A stretch of DNA of 64,000 nt from Lachnospiraceae bacterium (lineage in GTDB: Bacteria > Bacillota > Clostridia > Lachnospirales > Lachnospiraceae). Below the pieces are notes generated by a model. The model searched no databases, was not told where the DNA came from, and was given only the letters and a program-made list of their open reading frames with translations. The number at the start of each line of letters is the position of its first letter. The stretch's first letter is position 1. Both the position numbers and the translations under genes were made by a program. Of the stretch, positions 18,530 to 26,491 are shown piece by piece. The stretch covers positions 1 through 64,000 of the forward strand of contig CAJTDN010000012.1 of assembly GCA_910574865.1 (NCBI GenBank), in the 5' to 3' direction.

Positions 18530-19446
18530 TTGTTATCACTCCTGTACCATTCCATCGTCCTGCGGATTCCTTCTTCAAATTCCACTTCTGGAATGAAGCC
18601 GGTATCCTCGGTAAGTTCGCCTATGTCCGCAGTCAGTTTCATCACCTGGTTCGGATAGTATTCTCGTTCACCGAGTCCGATTTCCAGACCTGGATTGACG
18701 ATATCACGTATCGCGATGATGTAATCCCGTAACAACCGGCTTTTTCCCGAACCGATAGTATAGGCCTTCCCATGTTTCCCGTGCTTTCCTATCAAATAGA
18801 ATGCCCTGGAACAATCTCCCCCATAGAGATAGTCCCATATTTGGTCACCCTTCGTGAAACTCATGCGTTCTCCTTTCAACATGCCAATCACACTGGACAT
18901 GACCATGGTAAATTCGTTGTCCCCGGGACCATACGTGCTCACGATTCTCCCCCAGGACTGGCGCATTCCGAGCCGTTCGCACATGACGGCACTAAGCTTT
19001 CCAGCAGTATATTTGGCAATACCGTATCCCGTTACCGGGTTCTTTGGCAGCTGATCCGACAAGGCACCTTCCACAAAACCAAATTCGGCCTGAGAACCCG
19101 CCCCGACAAACACTCCGCACCCGAGCGCGTGTGCCAGATTCACCGCGTCCAACGTGTTTTTGATGTTTTGCTCTTGCAACCTGGCATCATTCCTGCTGTC
19201 ACCATAAGTGCCGTCCCAAGCAAAGTGGTAAAACGTGTCATAACCGGCCGTCAGTCGTTCTCTCAATGATGAAAGAGAATTAATGTCACATTCTTGTACG
19301 TCCAGGTTCTGATGTGTCAGCAGGTTTCTTTTTTTCTTTGAGTTTGGCCGGATTATGGCGGTTACCTTGATGTCATCCATTAACATTTGTTCTATCATGG
19401 ATGAGCCTATCATACCGGTCGCACCCGTCACAAGCACCTTATTCAT
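18526..19446 (-). CDS. NAD-dependent epimerase/reductase for a nucleotide sugar
   Basis: A 306-residue extended SDR. The start MNKVLVTGATGMIGSSM at 19446 follows AAAGGAGTC. The family motifs TGATGMIG and YGIAK (Tyr and Lys) are present, and the end SDIGELTEDTGFIPEVEFEEGI resembles RmlD/AscF-like reductases. In Yersinia the similar YerF reduces the side chain made by the thiamine-diphosphate enzyme YerE. The gene directly follows such an enzyme here (8-base overlap), so the same pairing is a fair inference. It is also similar in layout to the gene at 47141. Confidence 0.8.
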   Translation of the reverse strand: MNKVLVTGATGMIGSSMIEQMLMDDIKVTAIIRPNSKKKRNLLTHQNLDVQECDINSLSSLRERLTAGYDTFYHFAWDGTYGDSRNDARLQEQNIKNTLDAVNLAHALGCGVFVGAGSQAEFGFVEGALSDQLPKNPVTGYGIAKYTAGKLSAVMCERLGMRQSWGRIVSTYGPGDNEFTMVMSSVIGMLKGERMSFTKGDQIWDYLYGGDCSRAFYLIGKHGKHGKAYTIGSGKSRLLRDYIIAIRDIVNPGLEIGLGEREYYPNQVMKLTADIGELTEDTGFIPEVEFEEGIRRTMEWYRSDNK

Positions 19447-21244
19447 ATTTGACTCCTTTGTTTTCCAGATATTCTTCCCGTGAAAGAAACGGGGACAAAT
19501 CGTCAATTGCGGGGGAAACAATTTTTCCGTCAGGCAGTACTTTTGACGATAATTTCGGGGCGAAAAATTGTTCCTTGTCTAAGATTACCTCGCAAATCGT
19601 GGGACCTTGCGATTCGATTGCCTGGCGTACTGTCTCGTCAATCAGGTCCACATGGTTAATTCGGAGATAGGGGATGCCATAGGCATAAGCGATTTTCTCC
19701 ATGTCCGGGAAACTGACCCCGTTTTCCTTGTTCACCCCGGCCAACGCGCCTTTAAATAAGTTGCTTTGTGTTTGCCGCATGGAGTGGTAACCGTCATTGT
19801 TTAAAACAAAAATCTTGATATTCGCGTTGTTATAAACGATAGTCTGCAATTCTTGGAGATTCATCTGGATGCTTCCGTCACCGTCCAGACAAATGACTCT
19901 TCGCCCGCATTTCGCGAAACTGACTCCAAGAGCGGAGGGGACACCGTATCCCATGGTGGCACATCCTGAATTCGTGAACAGACGTGTGCCTTTTTTGATG
20001 ATTCCTGCCTGGAAGGAGACAACGCATGCTGAACCGTTTCCGGTGACGACCGTCTCGTCCTCGTCAAGGTTTTCGAACAGTTTCCTCATGAACACATATG
20101 GATTTACGGGTGATTGCTTTGAATAATATTCCGGCAATGCCGCCGGATATCTTGCATCCGTCTTCCTGCACCAGGCAACCCATTTTTTATGTTCCTCGTT
20201 CACGCCTTCGTAAGTGCTTTCAAGCAGAGAGTGTATGACATCCTTGACATCAGCGTGAATGGGCAAGTCCGGGTGAATCGTGTGTTTCTTTAATTCCTCG
20301 CCATCGATATCCACGATAATTTTATATGCGTCCTTGGCAAAATCGTTATAATTATAGCTGATTTGCCGAATGTTCAGACGGCATCCGAGACTGATTAACA
20401 AGTCACAGTTTTGAACTACGAAATTGCCTCCCCGGGTTCCAATGGTACCAGGTCTTCCGGCATATAGCGGGTGCTCGTCCCAGATTATGTCATGCGCGTT
20501 CCATGCGGTAACCACCGGGATGCCAAGTTTGTCCACAAGTTTGATAAACTCGTCCCTTGCGCCGGCCAGGCGAATCCCCGTCCCGGCCAGAATTACCGGG
20601 CGTTTTGCCTTTTTGATTTGTTCGAGGATGCGGGCGGTATTCCCCTTGTCATAAATGACATTTTCTGTCTCTTCGTCTTTTTTGAAATGAACCAGTTCAT
20701 CCGTGTCAATGACTGCGGCCTGGATGTCAAGGGGGATGTCTAACCATACGGGGCCGCCCCTTCCGATCTTGCATAAGTACAAGGCTTTTTCCAGATGATA
20801 CGCGATTTCGTTCGCGTCATCTATGAATTTTGCATATTTGGTCATGGGCGCGACGCAGTCCGTGATGTTGAATTCTTGATCCCCTATCTGGCGAACCTTC
20901 GCGTCCGTCGCATGAACGGTCGTGATTCGTTTTACTTGTCCTGAAACAACGAACATTGGTATGGAATCCAGCCATGCCCCCAACACCCCAGTAAGGGCGT
21001 TTGTCCCGCCCGGGCCGCTGGTGACACATACCAACGGAAGTTTCCCTGAATATCTCATATATCCCTCGGCGGCTATCGCGCATGCCTGCTCGTGATGATT
21101 AAAGACGCATTTTAGCCCTTCTTTATGTGTGAACGCGTCATCCAGGTGCATGGCACCACCACCGGTGATAAGAAAACAATGTTCCACGCCGTTTTTCACA
21201 AAGAAGTTAGCCATATACTCCGCAACTTTCATTTTCATTTCCAT
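19439..21244 (-). CDS. thiamine-diphosphate-dependent enzyme, acetolactate-synthase-like
   Basis: A 601-residue three-domain enzyme. FNHHEQACAIAAEGY holds the glutamate that activates the cofactor (Glu about 51). ERILEQ..ILAGTGIRL is the central domain. GDGSIQMNLQELQTIVYNNA, then FVLNNDGYHS, is the diphosphate and magnesium motif. Length and layout fit acetohydroxyacid synthases and the sugar enzyme YerE, which adds a two-carbon unit from pyruvate to a CDP-4-keto sugar. The neighbours rfbF and rfbG favour the sugar role over branched amino acids. ATG codons at 21244 and 21238 are both possible; the AAGGAG spacing favours 21238. Confidence 0.82.
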   Translation of the reverse strand: MEMKMKVAEYMANFFVKNGVEHCFLITGGGAMHLDDAFTHKEGLKCVFNHHEQACAIAAEGYMRYSGKLPLVCVTSGPGGTNALTGVLGAWLDSIPMFVVSGQVKRITTVHATDAKVRQIGDQEFNITDCVAPMTKYAKFIDDANEIAYHLEKALYLCKIGRGGPVWLDIPLDIQAAVIDTDELVHFKKDEETENVIYDKGNTARILEQIKKAKRPVILAGTGIRLAGARDEFIKLVDKLGIPVVTAWNAHDIIWDEHPLYAGRPGTIGTRGGNFVVQNCDLLISLGCRLNIRQISYNYNDFAKDAYKIIVDIDGEELKKHTIHPDLPIHADVKDVIHSLLESTYEGVNEEHKKWVAWCRKTDARYPAALPEYYSKQSPVNPYVFMRKLFENLDEDETVVTGNGSACVVSFQAGIIKKGTRLFTNSGCATMGYGVPSALGVSFAKCGRRVICLDGDGSIQMNLQELQTIVYNNANIKIFVLNNDGYHSMRQTQSNLFKGALAGVNKENGVSFPDMEKIAYAYGIPYLRINHVDLIDETVRQAIESQGPTICEVILDKEQFFAPKLSSKVLPDGKIVSPAIDDLSPFLSREEYLENKGVKYE

Positions 21245-21262
21245 ATGCTCCTTGTCTTTACC

Positions 21263-22861
21263 CTATTCGTATAACGATGTCGTTACAAATTCAATGTCCA
21301 ACGTGTTTTCCATCCCGTGCAGAACCTCTCTTGCATGCTGGTTTATTGCCGCGGTCTGTTCTTCATCAAAGTGGTATTCCATGTTGGGATTGATATAATT
21401 TTCTTTCAAGCCATTTCGATACCCGTCAAATCCAGCCAAGCCAACGTGCGGGATTTGCCAGCGGGACAGTGCCTTTAAAAGCATGAAGAGGGGATTGTCA
21501 ATGATTTCCGCCTCATCATCTATAAGGGAACTATACTTAAGTGTATATTCAAAGGCTCCGTTTGTCTTTGTCAGGTTCGAGGTCGCTATGATTTTGAAGT
21601 CATTCTGTTTCTGTGACAAAGTAGTCGCCAATTGCACGTACCGCTTTGAATTTGTTAAAAACAAGTAATCTATTTTGAAAGCATCATCAACGAAATTTAT
21701 GGAAATGACAAGCGGGTCATGTGTTTTAATGTAATGGTCGATTTTCCCTTTTTCGTGGCGAACGCTCGTCCCTGGTCCAAGCAAAAGAATATCTCGGTCG
21801 TGGAACGTGTCAGTCAGCATGTTGACAGCCTTCGTGTCATCCACGTCGATAGCCTGGTAATTCATGTAGAGCCTTTCAACATATGATTTGTCATATAATA
21901 ATTTTTTCTCACCTTCCAGCTTTCCCAAAATCTCGTTGACGGACTTTACGGACAAGGTTCGTTTGTTTACCAGATAAGACACGTAATTGGGATGACAGTC
22001 ATTCGACGCGGCAAGATAATAAAACAGGCTGTATCCCCAAGGCGTGGCCGCATGGAAATTCATGACGTTGGAGTCCACTGCTTCCAAAAACTGGCTGATT
22101 TGATAGTGCTTCCCAAAGTTGTCATTCAAGTACATGGCAATCAATTCGATGGGGGCGTTCCCGGCACTTTTCCCCATGCCATAAATCGTGCCATCGACAA
22201 GGAGAGGACGTTCCACCTTTTGGGACATCATCGTGATACAGTTCGCGTAACCCATCTGGAAATTATTATGGGCGTGATATCCCAGGCAAATTTCAGGAGA
22301 TAGGTGTGCGTTTAACAAATCGAAATAATGTTGTAAGTTATTTTGATGCATCAGCCCGTATGTGTCCACCATTGAAACCGCATATGGCTTCACGTCGTTT
22401 GCCAGACGTATCAAGTCCATCATTTCTTCGTCATCATAGCTGGTAACGGCGACCAATTGTGCAAAGACCTTATAGCCAAGTCCTTTGAGTTTTGAACAAT
22501 ATTCTAATGCTTCTTTTCGTAAATGCTTCTTGAAAATCACGCGGATGCAGTCGAGGAAGGAATCCTTGCATGGCTTTATGTTTGAAAGGGCACAAGTCCC
22601 ATAATCAATCATTCCAACGACCTGGGTGTTTTTCCTGTCCAGTCCCCCGTATATCCTCTCCACGCAGTCCGTGTCGGGCATGATGCTACGGTTGATGTCA
22701 AACTTACGTCTGTCGTCCAAAAAACCGATTTCAATAAATTCGACGTTCGCGTCCACCACCCGCTCGAAGATGCTGACCAGGTTGTCATGACCAAAATTCC
22801 AGTCATTCAAATATCCCCCATCCCTGAGCGTGCAGTCTAATAATTTAATGTCACCCATCAT
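21263..22861 (-). CDS. DRE-TIM aldolase with unknown C-terminal domain
   Basis: A 532-residue protein. Residues 1-280 are an HMG-CoA-lyase/4-hydroxy-2-oxovalerate-aldolase-like barrel with LLDCTLRDGGYLND (catalytic and metal Asp) and GYHAHNNFQMGYAN (metal His-x-His), plus a DGTIYGMGKSAGN loop. Residues about 350-532 form a second domain with DILLLGPGTSV and DYLFLTNSKRY, Rossmann-like, which I cannot assign. Such aldolases split or join 2-oxo acids and aldehydes, so it may supply or use the 2-oxo acid of the enzyme at 19439. It starts inside the end of rfbG (11-base overlap). Confidence 0.75.
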   Translation of the reverse strand: MMGDIKLLDCTLRDGGYLNDWNFGHDNLVSIFERVVDANVEFIEIGFLDDRRKFDINRSIMPDTDCVERIYGGLDRKNTQVVGMIDYGTCALSNIKPCKDSFLDCIRVIFKKHLRKEALEYCSKLKGLGYKVFAQLVAVTSYDDEEMMDLIRLANDVKPYAVSMVDTYGLMHQNNLQHYFDLLNAHLSPEICLGYHAHNNFQMGYANCITMMSQKVERPLLVDGTIYGMGKSAGNAPIELIAMYLNDNFGKHYQISQFLEAVDSNVMNFHAATPWGYSLFYYLAASNDCHPNYVSYLVNKRTLSVKSVNEILGKLEGEKKLLYDKSYVERLYMNYQAIDVDDTKAVNMLTDTFHDRDILLLGPGTSVRHEKGKIDHYIKTHDPLVISINFVDDAFKIDYLFLTNSKRYVQLATTLSQKQNDFKIIATSNLTKTNGAFEYTLKYSSLIDDEAEIIDNPLFMLLKALSRWQIPHVGLAGFDGYRNGLKENYINPNMEYHFDEEQTAAINQHAREVLHGMENTLDIEFVTTSLYE

Positions 22862-23918
22862 GACCCTCCACCTTTAAAAAAGTTTCTATTTGCCGCTTCA
22901 TGACGATGTCCATGTCATCCATGTCAAACCAGCGCTTGGTCCATTCCACTGTCTTTTCCACGGCTTCGTCCACATGCCATGTCGTTTTCCATCCGAACTT
23001 GCTTTTTAGCTTGGAACAGTCCAGTTTCAGAAGATTCGCCTCGTGTGGGCCACCGTCATGACAGTTCACCCATTTTGCCGACTCTCCCCATTGTTCGCAA
23101 AACAAGTCAACCAACGCGCCCGTTGACACGCAGTCGCGGTCATCTGGCCCCACGTTATAGAAACCGGCGAATGACTTGTCTTCATATTGTTTTTGGGCAA
23201 TCAGCAAATATGCGGCAAGGGGTTCCAACACATGCTGGTAAGGACGGGTGGAATAAGGGTTGCGGACAAGGATGTCTTCCCCCTTTTCCACGGCGCGTAT
23301 ACAGTCAGGAATAATCCTGTCGTTCGCGAAATCCCCGCCGCCAATGACGTTCCCCGCGCGGGCCGTGGATACGGCCACGTCCAACGCATAAAAAAAGGAA
23401 TTGATATAACTGTGCGTTACCAATTCTGAACAAGACTTGCTATTGGAATAAGGGTCGTGTCCGTCTAAAAAATCGGTTTCGCGATATCCCCATTCCCATT
23501 CATTGTTACGATATACTTTGTCGGTCGTCACGTTCAAAAAGGATTTTACGCAAGAATTTAACCGTACGCATTCGCAAGTGTTGACCGTGCCCATCACGTT
23601 CGTCTCATATGTGTAGACGGGATTTTTATAAGAGTCACGGACAATCGGTTGTGCCGCCAGATGGAAAACAATTTCCGGTTTCGTCCGTTTGAACGTTGTC
23701 TTCAAATGTTCCAAATCGCGGATATCGCCAATCTCCGAGTCCATTTTTTCATCCAGCCTAAGTATTTGGAACAAGCTCGGATTTGTGGGAGAGGGCAACG
23801 CGTAGCCGATAACGTTAGCTCCGGCTTCCAAAAGGAGTTTGCAAAGCCAGGCACCTTTAAATCCCGTATGTCCGGTTATGAGAACTTTTCTTCCTTTATA
23901 AAAACTCAAATTTGTCAT
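22851..23918 (-). CDS. rfbG: CDP-glucose 4,6-dehydratase, copy 1
   Basis: A 355-residue extended SDR converting CDP-glucose to CDP-4-keto-6-deoxyglucose. It shows GHTGFKGAWLC (cofactor site), TTDKVY with the Thr-Asp dyad, YSNSKSCSE (Tyr and Lys) and RAGNVIGGGDFA, all typical of RfbG. It lies 6 bases after rfbF and overlaps the aldolase gene. A second copy exists at 43485-44546 with more AT-rich codons. This product is the branch point for all CDP-deoxysugars in the window. Confidence 0.93.
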   Translation of the reverse strand: MTNLSFYKGRKVLITGHTGFKGAWLCKLLLEAGANVIGYALPSPTNPSLFQILRLDEKMDSEIGDIRDLEHLKTTFKRTKPEIVFHLAAQPIVRDSYKNPVYTYETNVMGTVNTCECVRLNSCVKSFLNVTTDKVYRNNEWEWGYRETDFLDGHDPYSNSKSCSELVTHSYINSFFYALDVAVSTARAGNVIGGGDFANDRIIPDCIRAVEKGEDILVRNPYSTRPYQHVLEPLAAYLLIAQKQYEDKSFAGFYNVGPDDRDCVSTGALVDLFCEQWGESAKWVNCHDGGPHEANLLKLDCSKLKSKFGWKTTWHVDEAVEKTVEWTKRWFDMDDMDIVMKRQIETFLKVEGHDG

Positions 23919-23924
23919 GATAAG

Positions 23925-24701
23925 TTACCACACTTTCCAAGGAGCCTTGCCTGAAGCCCAAAGCTCCTCTAGTTTTTCCTTTTCACGCTGCGTGTCCATG
24001 CACTGCCAAAAACCGTTGTGTTTGTATGCGTTGATTTGGCCGTCGGCACATAAACGTTCCAAGGGATCCTTTTCAAAAACGGTGGAATCACCTTCTATAT
24101 AATCCATGACTTCCGGTTCAAGAACCATGTAGCCGGCACTGATACGGCTACCGTCCGCATTGGATTTTTCCCTGAAGGCATGAATATCCAGGCTGTTCTT
24201 GTCAATGTCTAAAACCCCAAAACGTTGCCCGACATGGACGGCGGTCAGCGTGGCTAATTGCCCCGTTTTCTCATGGAAAGCAACCAGCTTGTTGATATCG
24301 ATGTCAGCGACACCGTCACCATAGGTCATGAGAAACGTTTCATTACCGATATATTCCTTGACCCGCTTGATTCTGCCCCCGGTCATCGTGTTCAGACCGG
24401 TATCGACCAGCGTCACCCTCCAGGGCTCGGACACATTGTTATGGACAATCATGTTGTTGTCATGTCCAAAGTCAAAGGTCACGTCGCTGTTATACAAGTA
24501 ATAGTCGGCGAAATATTCCTTTATCATGTGTTGCTTATATCCGCAACATATGATAAATTCGTTATGTCCGTAATGGCTGTATTCCTTCATGATGTGCCAT
24601 AGGATGGGGCGATCCCCGATTTCTATCATTGGCTTTGGTTTCAAATGGCTCTCCTCGCTGATGCGCGTGCCGAACCCGCCGGCCAGGATGACGACTTTCA
24701 T
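23925..24701 (-). CDS. rfbF: glucose-1-phosphate cytidylyltransferase, copy 1
   Basis: A 258-residue nucleotidyltransferase making CDP-glucose. KVVILAGGFGTRISEE (nucleotide site), KPKPMIEIGDRPILWHIM, and TYGDGVADID (metal Asp) are diagnostic of RfbF. It is the first gene of the minus-strand glycan operon; its start follows GGAAGAGGTT. The 5' leader holds the dyad at 24731-24757. It is about the same length as the second copy at 42704-43483 and clearly related. Confidence 0.93.
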   Translation of the reverse strand: MKVVILAGGFGTRISEESHLKPKPMIEIGDRPILWHIMKEYSHYGHNEFIICCGYKQHMIKEYFADYYLYNSDVTFDFGHDNNMIVHNNVSEPWRVTLVDTGLNTMTGGRIKRVKEYIGNETFLMTYGDGVADIDINKLVAFHEKTGQLATLTAVHVGQRFGVLDIDKNSLDIHAFREKSNADGSRISAGYMVLEPEVMDYIEGDSTVFEKDPLERLCADGQINAYKHNGFWQCMDTQREKEKLEELWASGKAPWKVW

Positions 24702-24730
24702 AACCTCTTCCTCTTTCGACTGTTAGTTTT

Positions 24731-24757
24731 TGCCCTTATTTGGAGCGAATAAGGGCA
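24731..24757. repeat. dyad site L: candidate recombination site or leader hairpin
   Basis: TGCCCTTATT and AATAAGGGCA are 10-bp inverted arms around the 7-base centre TGGAGCG. The stretch 24735-24754 is the exact reverse complement of 28402-28421 (site R), and the homology does not extend beyond it. The arm-spacer-arm form with an asymmetric centre is that of tyrosine-recombinase core sites. A recombinase gene lies 48 bases away. As RNA (minus strand) it would be a hairpin at the start of the rfbF leader. On the plus strand it is followed by five T and could also act as a terminator. Confidence 0.6.
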
Positions 24758-24800
24758 TTTTTATATATAATAAGGAAGATATCAATTAGAAAGGGTGGCG
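24758..24800 (-). promoter_or_regulatory. probable weak promoter of the left glycan operon
   Basis: Read on the minus strand, the AT-rich TTATTATATATAAAAA just before site L offers several -10 boxes (TATTAT, TATATA). A poor -35 (TTTCTA) lies 17 bases upstream of TATATA. Transcription would begin at or just before site L. The same bases form the leader of the divergent recombinase gene, whose site AAAGGGTGG is at 24791-24799. I am unsure of the exact boxes. Confidence 0.35.
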
Positions 24801-24804
24801 TATT

Positions 24805-25743
24805 ATGGAAAAAAACGTATTATTCAAGCAAGTCGCGAATGCCTGGCTGGAGGAAAAGAAGGAATACATCAAGGTGTCTACCTATATGTATTACCAATTC
24901 GAGATGGAAACCTATATTCTTCCCCGGCTCGGCGAAGAACCAATCAGCGAGGTCAATGAAAAAGCAGTACAGCAGACAGTATTATTTTGGCAACGGCAAG
25001 GTGGGAAGAACAAAGAGCCGCTAAAAAAGTCAACAGTCCAGAACCTGACCATGCTGGTCAAGCAATGTTTGCGCTATGCCGTCAAGGAAGGCTACATTCA
25101 AGAATGCTCCATGCGCATGCAGTACATACCAACGGATGTGGAAAAGAAGCAAAAAGTATTTTCCGAAAATGACCAGACGGATCTGATAAAGGCAATCTTG
25201 GCAGATCCGAACTCCAAAACGGTAGGGATTCTTCTTTGCTTGAGCAGCGGGTTAAGGATTGGCGAGGTATGTGCGCTTCGATGGGAAGACATTGATTTTG
25301 GCAATCGGATGCTGCATGTCACGAAAACACTGCAACGGATTTACAGAGTAGACAGCGTGCCACACACGGAAATCGTGATTTCCTCTCCAAAGACACGCAA
25401 ATCTGTCCGGGACGTGCCATTATCGGACAACATGATAGAATTGCTACAAAAAATGAGACCACATGACAAAAAGGGATACTTGTTGACAAATAAGGAACAT
25501 TATATGGAACCGAGAACATTTCGCAAATTTTATATGAAATTTCTGGAAACGCATCAAATCAAGCAGTTAAATTTTCATTGTCTGCGGCACACGTTCGCCA
25601 CGCGTTGTATTGAAAACGGTGGGGATTATAAGAGCGTGAGTGAGATTTTAGGTCATACGACGATAAATACCACTTTGAACATGTATGTACATCCGCAGGA
25701 AAAGGAAAAGAGACGATGCGTGGAACTGGTTCGATGGGAATAA
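24805..25743 (+). CDS. tyrosine-type site-specific recombinase
   Basis: A 312-residue phage-integrase-family protein. The N-terminal SAM-like domain spans residues 5-105. The catalytic domain (about 125-305) has Arg in SGLRIGEVCALRW, Lys in the KTRKSVRDVPL region, HCLRHTFATR (His-x-x-Arg), LGHTTINTT (His) and the nucleophile in MYVHP. All active-site residues appear present. The start ATG follows AAAGGGTGGCGT. It lies divergent from rfbF, between sites L and R. No prophage or integrative-element genes are nearby, so a DNA-inversion role is more likely than phage integration. Confidence 0.88.
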   Translation: MEKNVLFKQVANAWLEEKKEYIKVSTYMYYQFEMETYILPRLGEEPISEVNEKAVQQTVLFWQRQGGKNKEPLKKSTVQNLTMLVKQCLRYAVKEGYIQECSMRMQYIPTDVEKKQKVFSENDQTDLIKAILADPNSKTVGILLCLSSGLRIGEVCALRWEDIDFGNRMLHVTKTLQRIYRVDSVPHTEIVISSPKTRKSVRDVPLSDNMIELLQKMRPHDKKGYLLTNKEHYMEPRTFRKFYMKFLETHQIKQLNFHCLRHTFATRCIENGGDYKSVSEILGHTTINTTLNMYVHPQEKEKRRCVELVRWE

Positions 25744-25926
25744 AGAGATAGCGAAAATTAGACATCCGTCGGAAAATAATATCGGGGAGGGGGCAGAACG
25801 CCCCACCCCTTGCGTAGAATCGGCTTTTGACGCGATACTCACGGCAGATATCACCGACCGTAAGTATAAATTAGAAATTTCGCGGCTCTTATCGTCTCAC
25901 GATGTCTGCCTCACAAGGACGCGCTA

Positions 25927-26160
25927 TCAGTCCCCGGTCCAAAACGGCTCGCCATCGTCAATCATCACAATCAAATCTTCAATGTCACATTCAAGGTACG
26001 TGCAAAGCTTGACTATGAGATTGGCATCAATCCGCTGAAAGTCATCTCGGCAATACTTATTAAAATTCCCCCTGGGAAGATCCAAGTCCTTGCAGATACG
26101 GTTTTTACTGATTCCTTTTTCGGTTAACAATTCTTGTATTCTGATATGTAGATATGGCAT
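25927..26160 (-). CDS. small XRE-family DNA-binding protein
   Basis: A 77-residue Cro/CI-type helix-turn-helix protein that is almost only the DNA-binding domain (RIQELLTEKGISKNRICKDL, then FNKYCRD as recognition helix; CTYLECDIEDLIV tail). The start follows AAAGGAGG. It is divergent from the AAA-ATPase gene and lies inside the segment between sites L and R, so it may control the recombinase or one of the outward promoters. A dyad at 26194-26215 just upstream of its start could be its operator. Confidence 0.8.
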   Translation of the reverse strand: MPYLHIRIQELLTEKGISKNRICKDLDLPRGNFNKYCRDDFQRIDANLIVKLCTYLECDIEDLIVMIDDGEPFWTGD

Positions 26161-26193
26161 GATAAAACCTCCTTTTGCTTTTTGTTGATTAAC

Positions 26194-26215
26194 GCGTCAA
26201 GTAATATTTTGACGC
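26194..26215. promoter_or_regulatory. dyad upstream of the small regulator
   Basis: GCGTCAA (26194-26200) and TTGACGC (26209-26215) form a 7-bp inverted repeat with an 8-base centre, in the 331-bp gap between the regulator and the AAA-ATPase. The TTTTGACGCT half is shared with the palindromic element at 8479-8676. It could be an operator for the regulator or a scar of that element. The rest of the gap is AT-rich, with runs of TTCCAGAAAA, and holds the promoter at 26359. Confidence 0.35.
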
Positions 26216-26358
26216 TTATGCCATGCGATTCGATATCGGCTTCCGACCCTAGCCCTTGTTAGTAGAATAAAACGTTTTCCAGAAAATTTCCAGAAAAACT
26301 TTCCAAAATATCCAAAAATCCAGTACAACCGGAATTCTGCGCTTCCGCAAAATCCTTA

Positions 26359-26387
26359 TTGCATATGGATGACTCATGTGATATAGT
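26359..26387 (+). promoter_or_regulatory. promoter of the AAA-ATPase gene at 26492
   Basis: TTGCAT (26359-26364), a 17-base spacer and TATAGT (26382-26387) fit a housekeeping sigma promoter. It lies about 105 bases before the start codon and points at the gene. Confidence 0.55.
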
Positions 26388-26491
26388 TTGGATATAACTA
26401 CTCAAGCGTCGTTAATGCGGACGGATTATGGGAATATATGGGTACGGACATCCCTAAGCCATTATTATACAACAAAAGGAGCAAAAATGCT

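Noticed and set aside
19439-21244. Catabolic or anabolic acetolactate synthase (ilvB/alsS)
   Set aside because: There is no ilv gene or regulatory subunit, and the context is a CDP-sugar operon.
24731-24762. Site L read as a simple plus-strand intrinsic terminator
   Set aside because: The stem and T run fit, but no plus-strand gene ends there, and the exact inverted copy at 28402 needs another explanation. A secondary terminator role is not excluded.
24805-25743. Prophage or integrative element integrase
   Set aside because: No phage, relaxase or excisionase genes and no attachment-site tRNA are nearby; the inverted sites suggest an inversion role.
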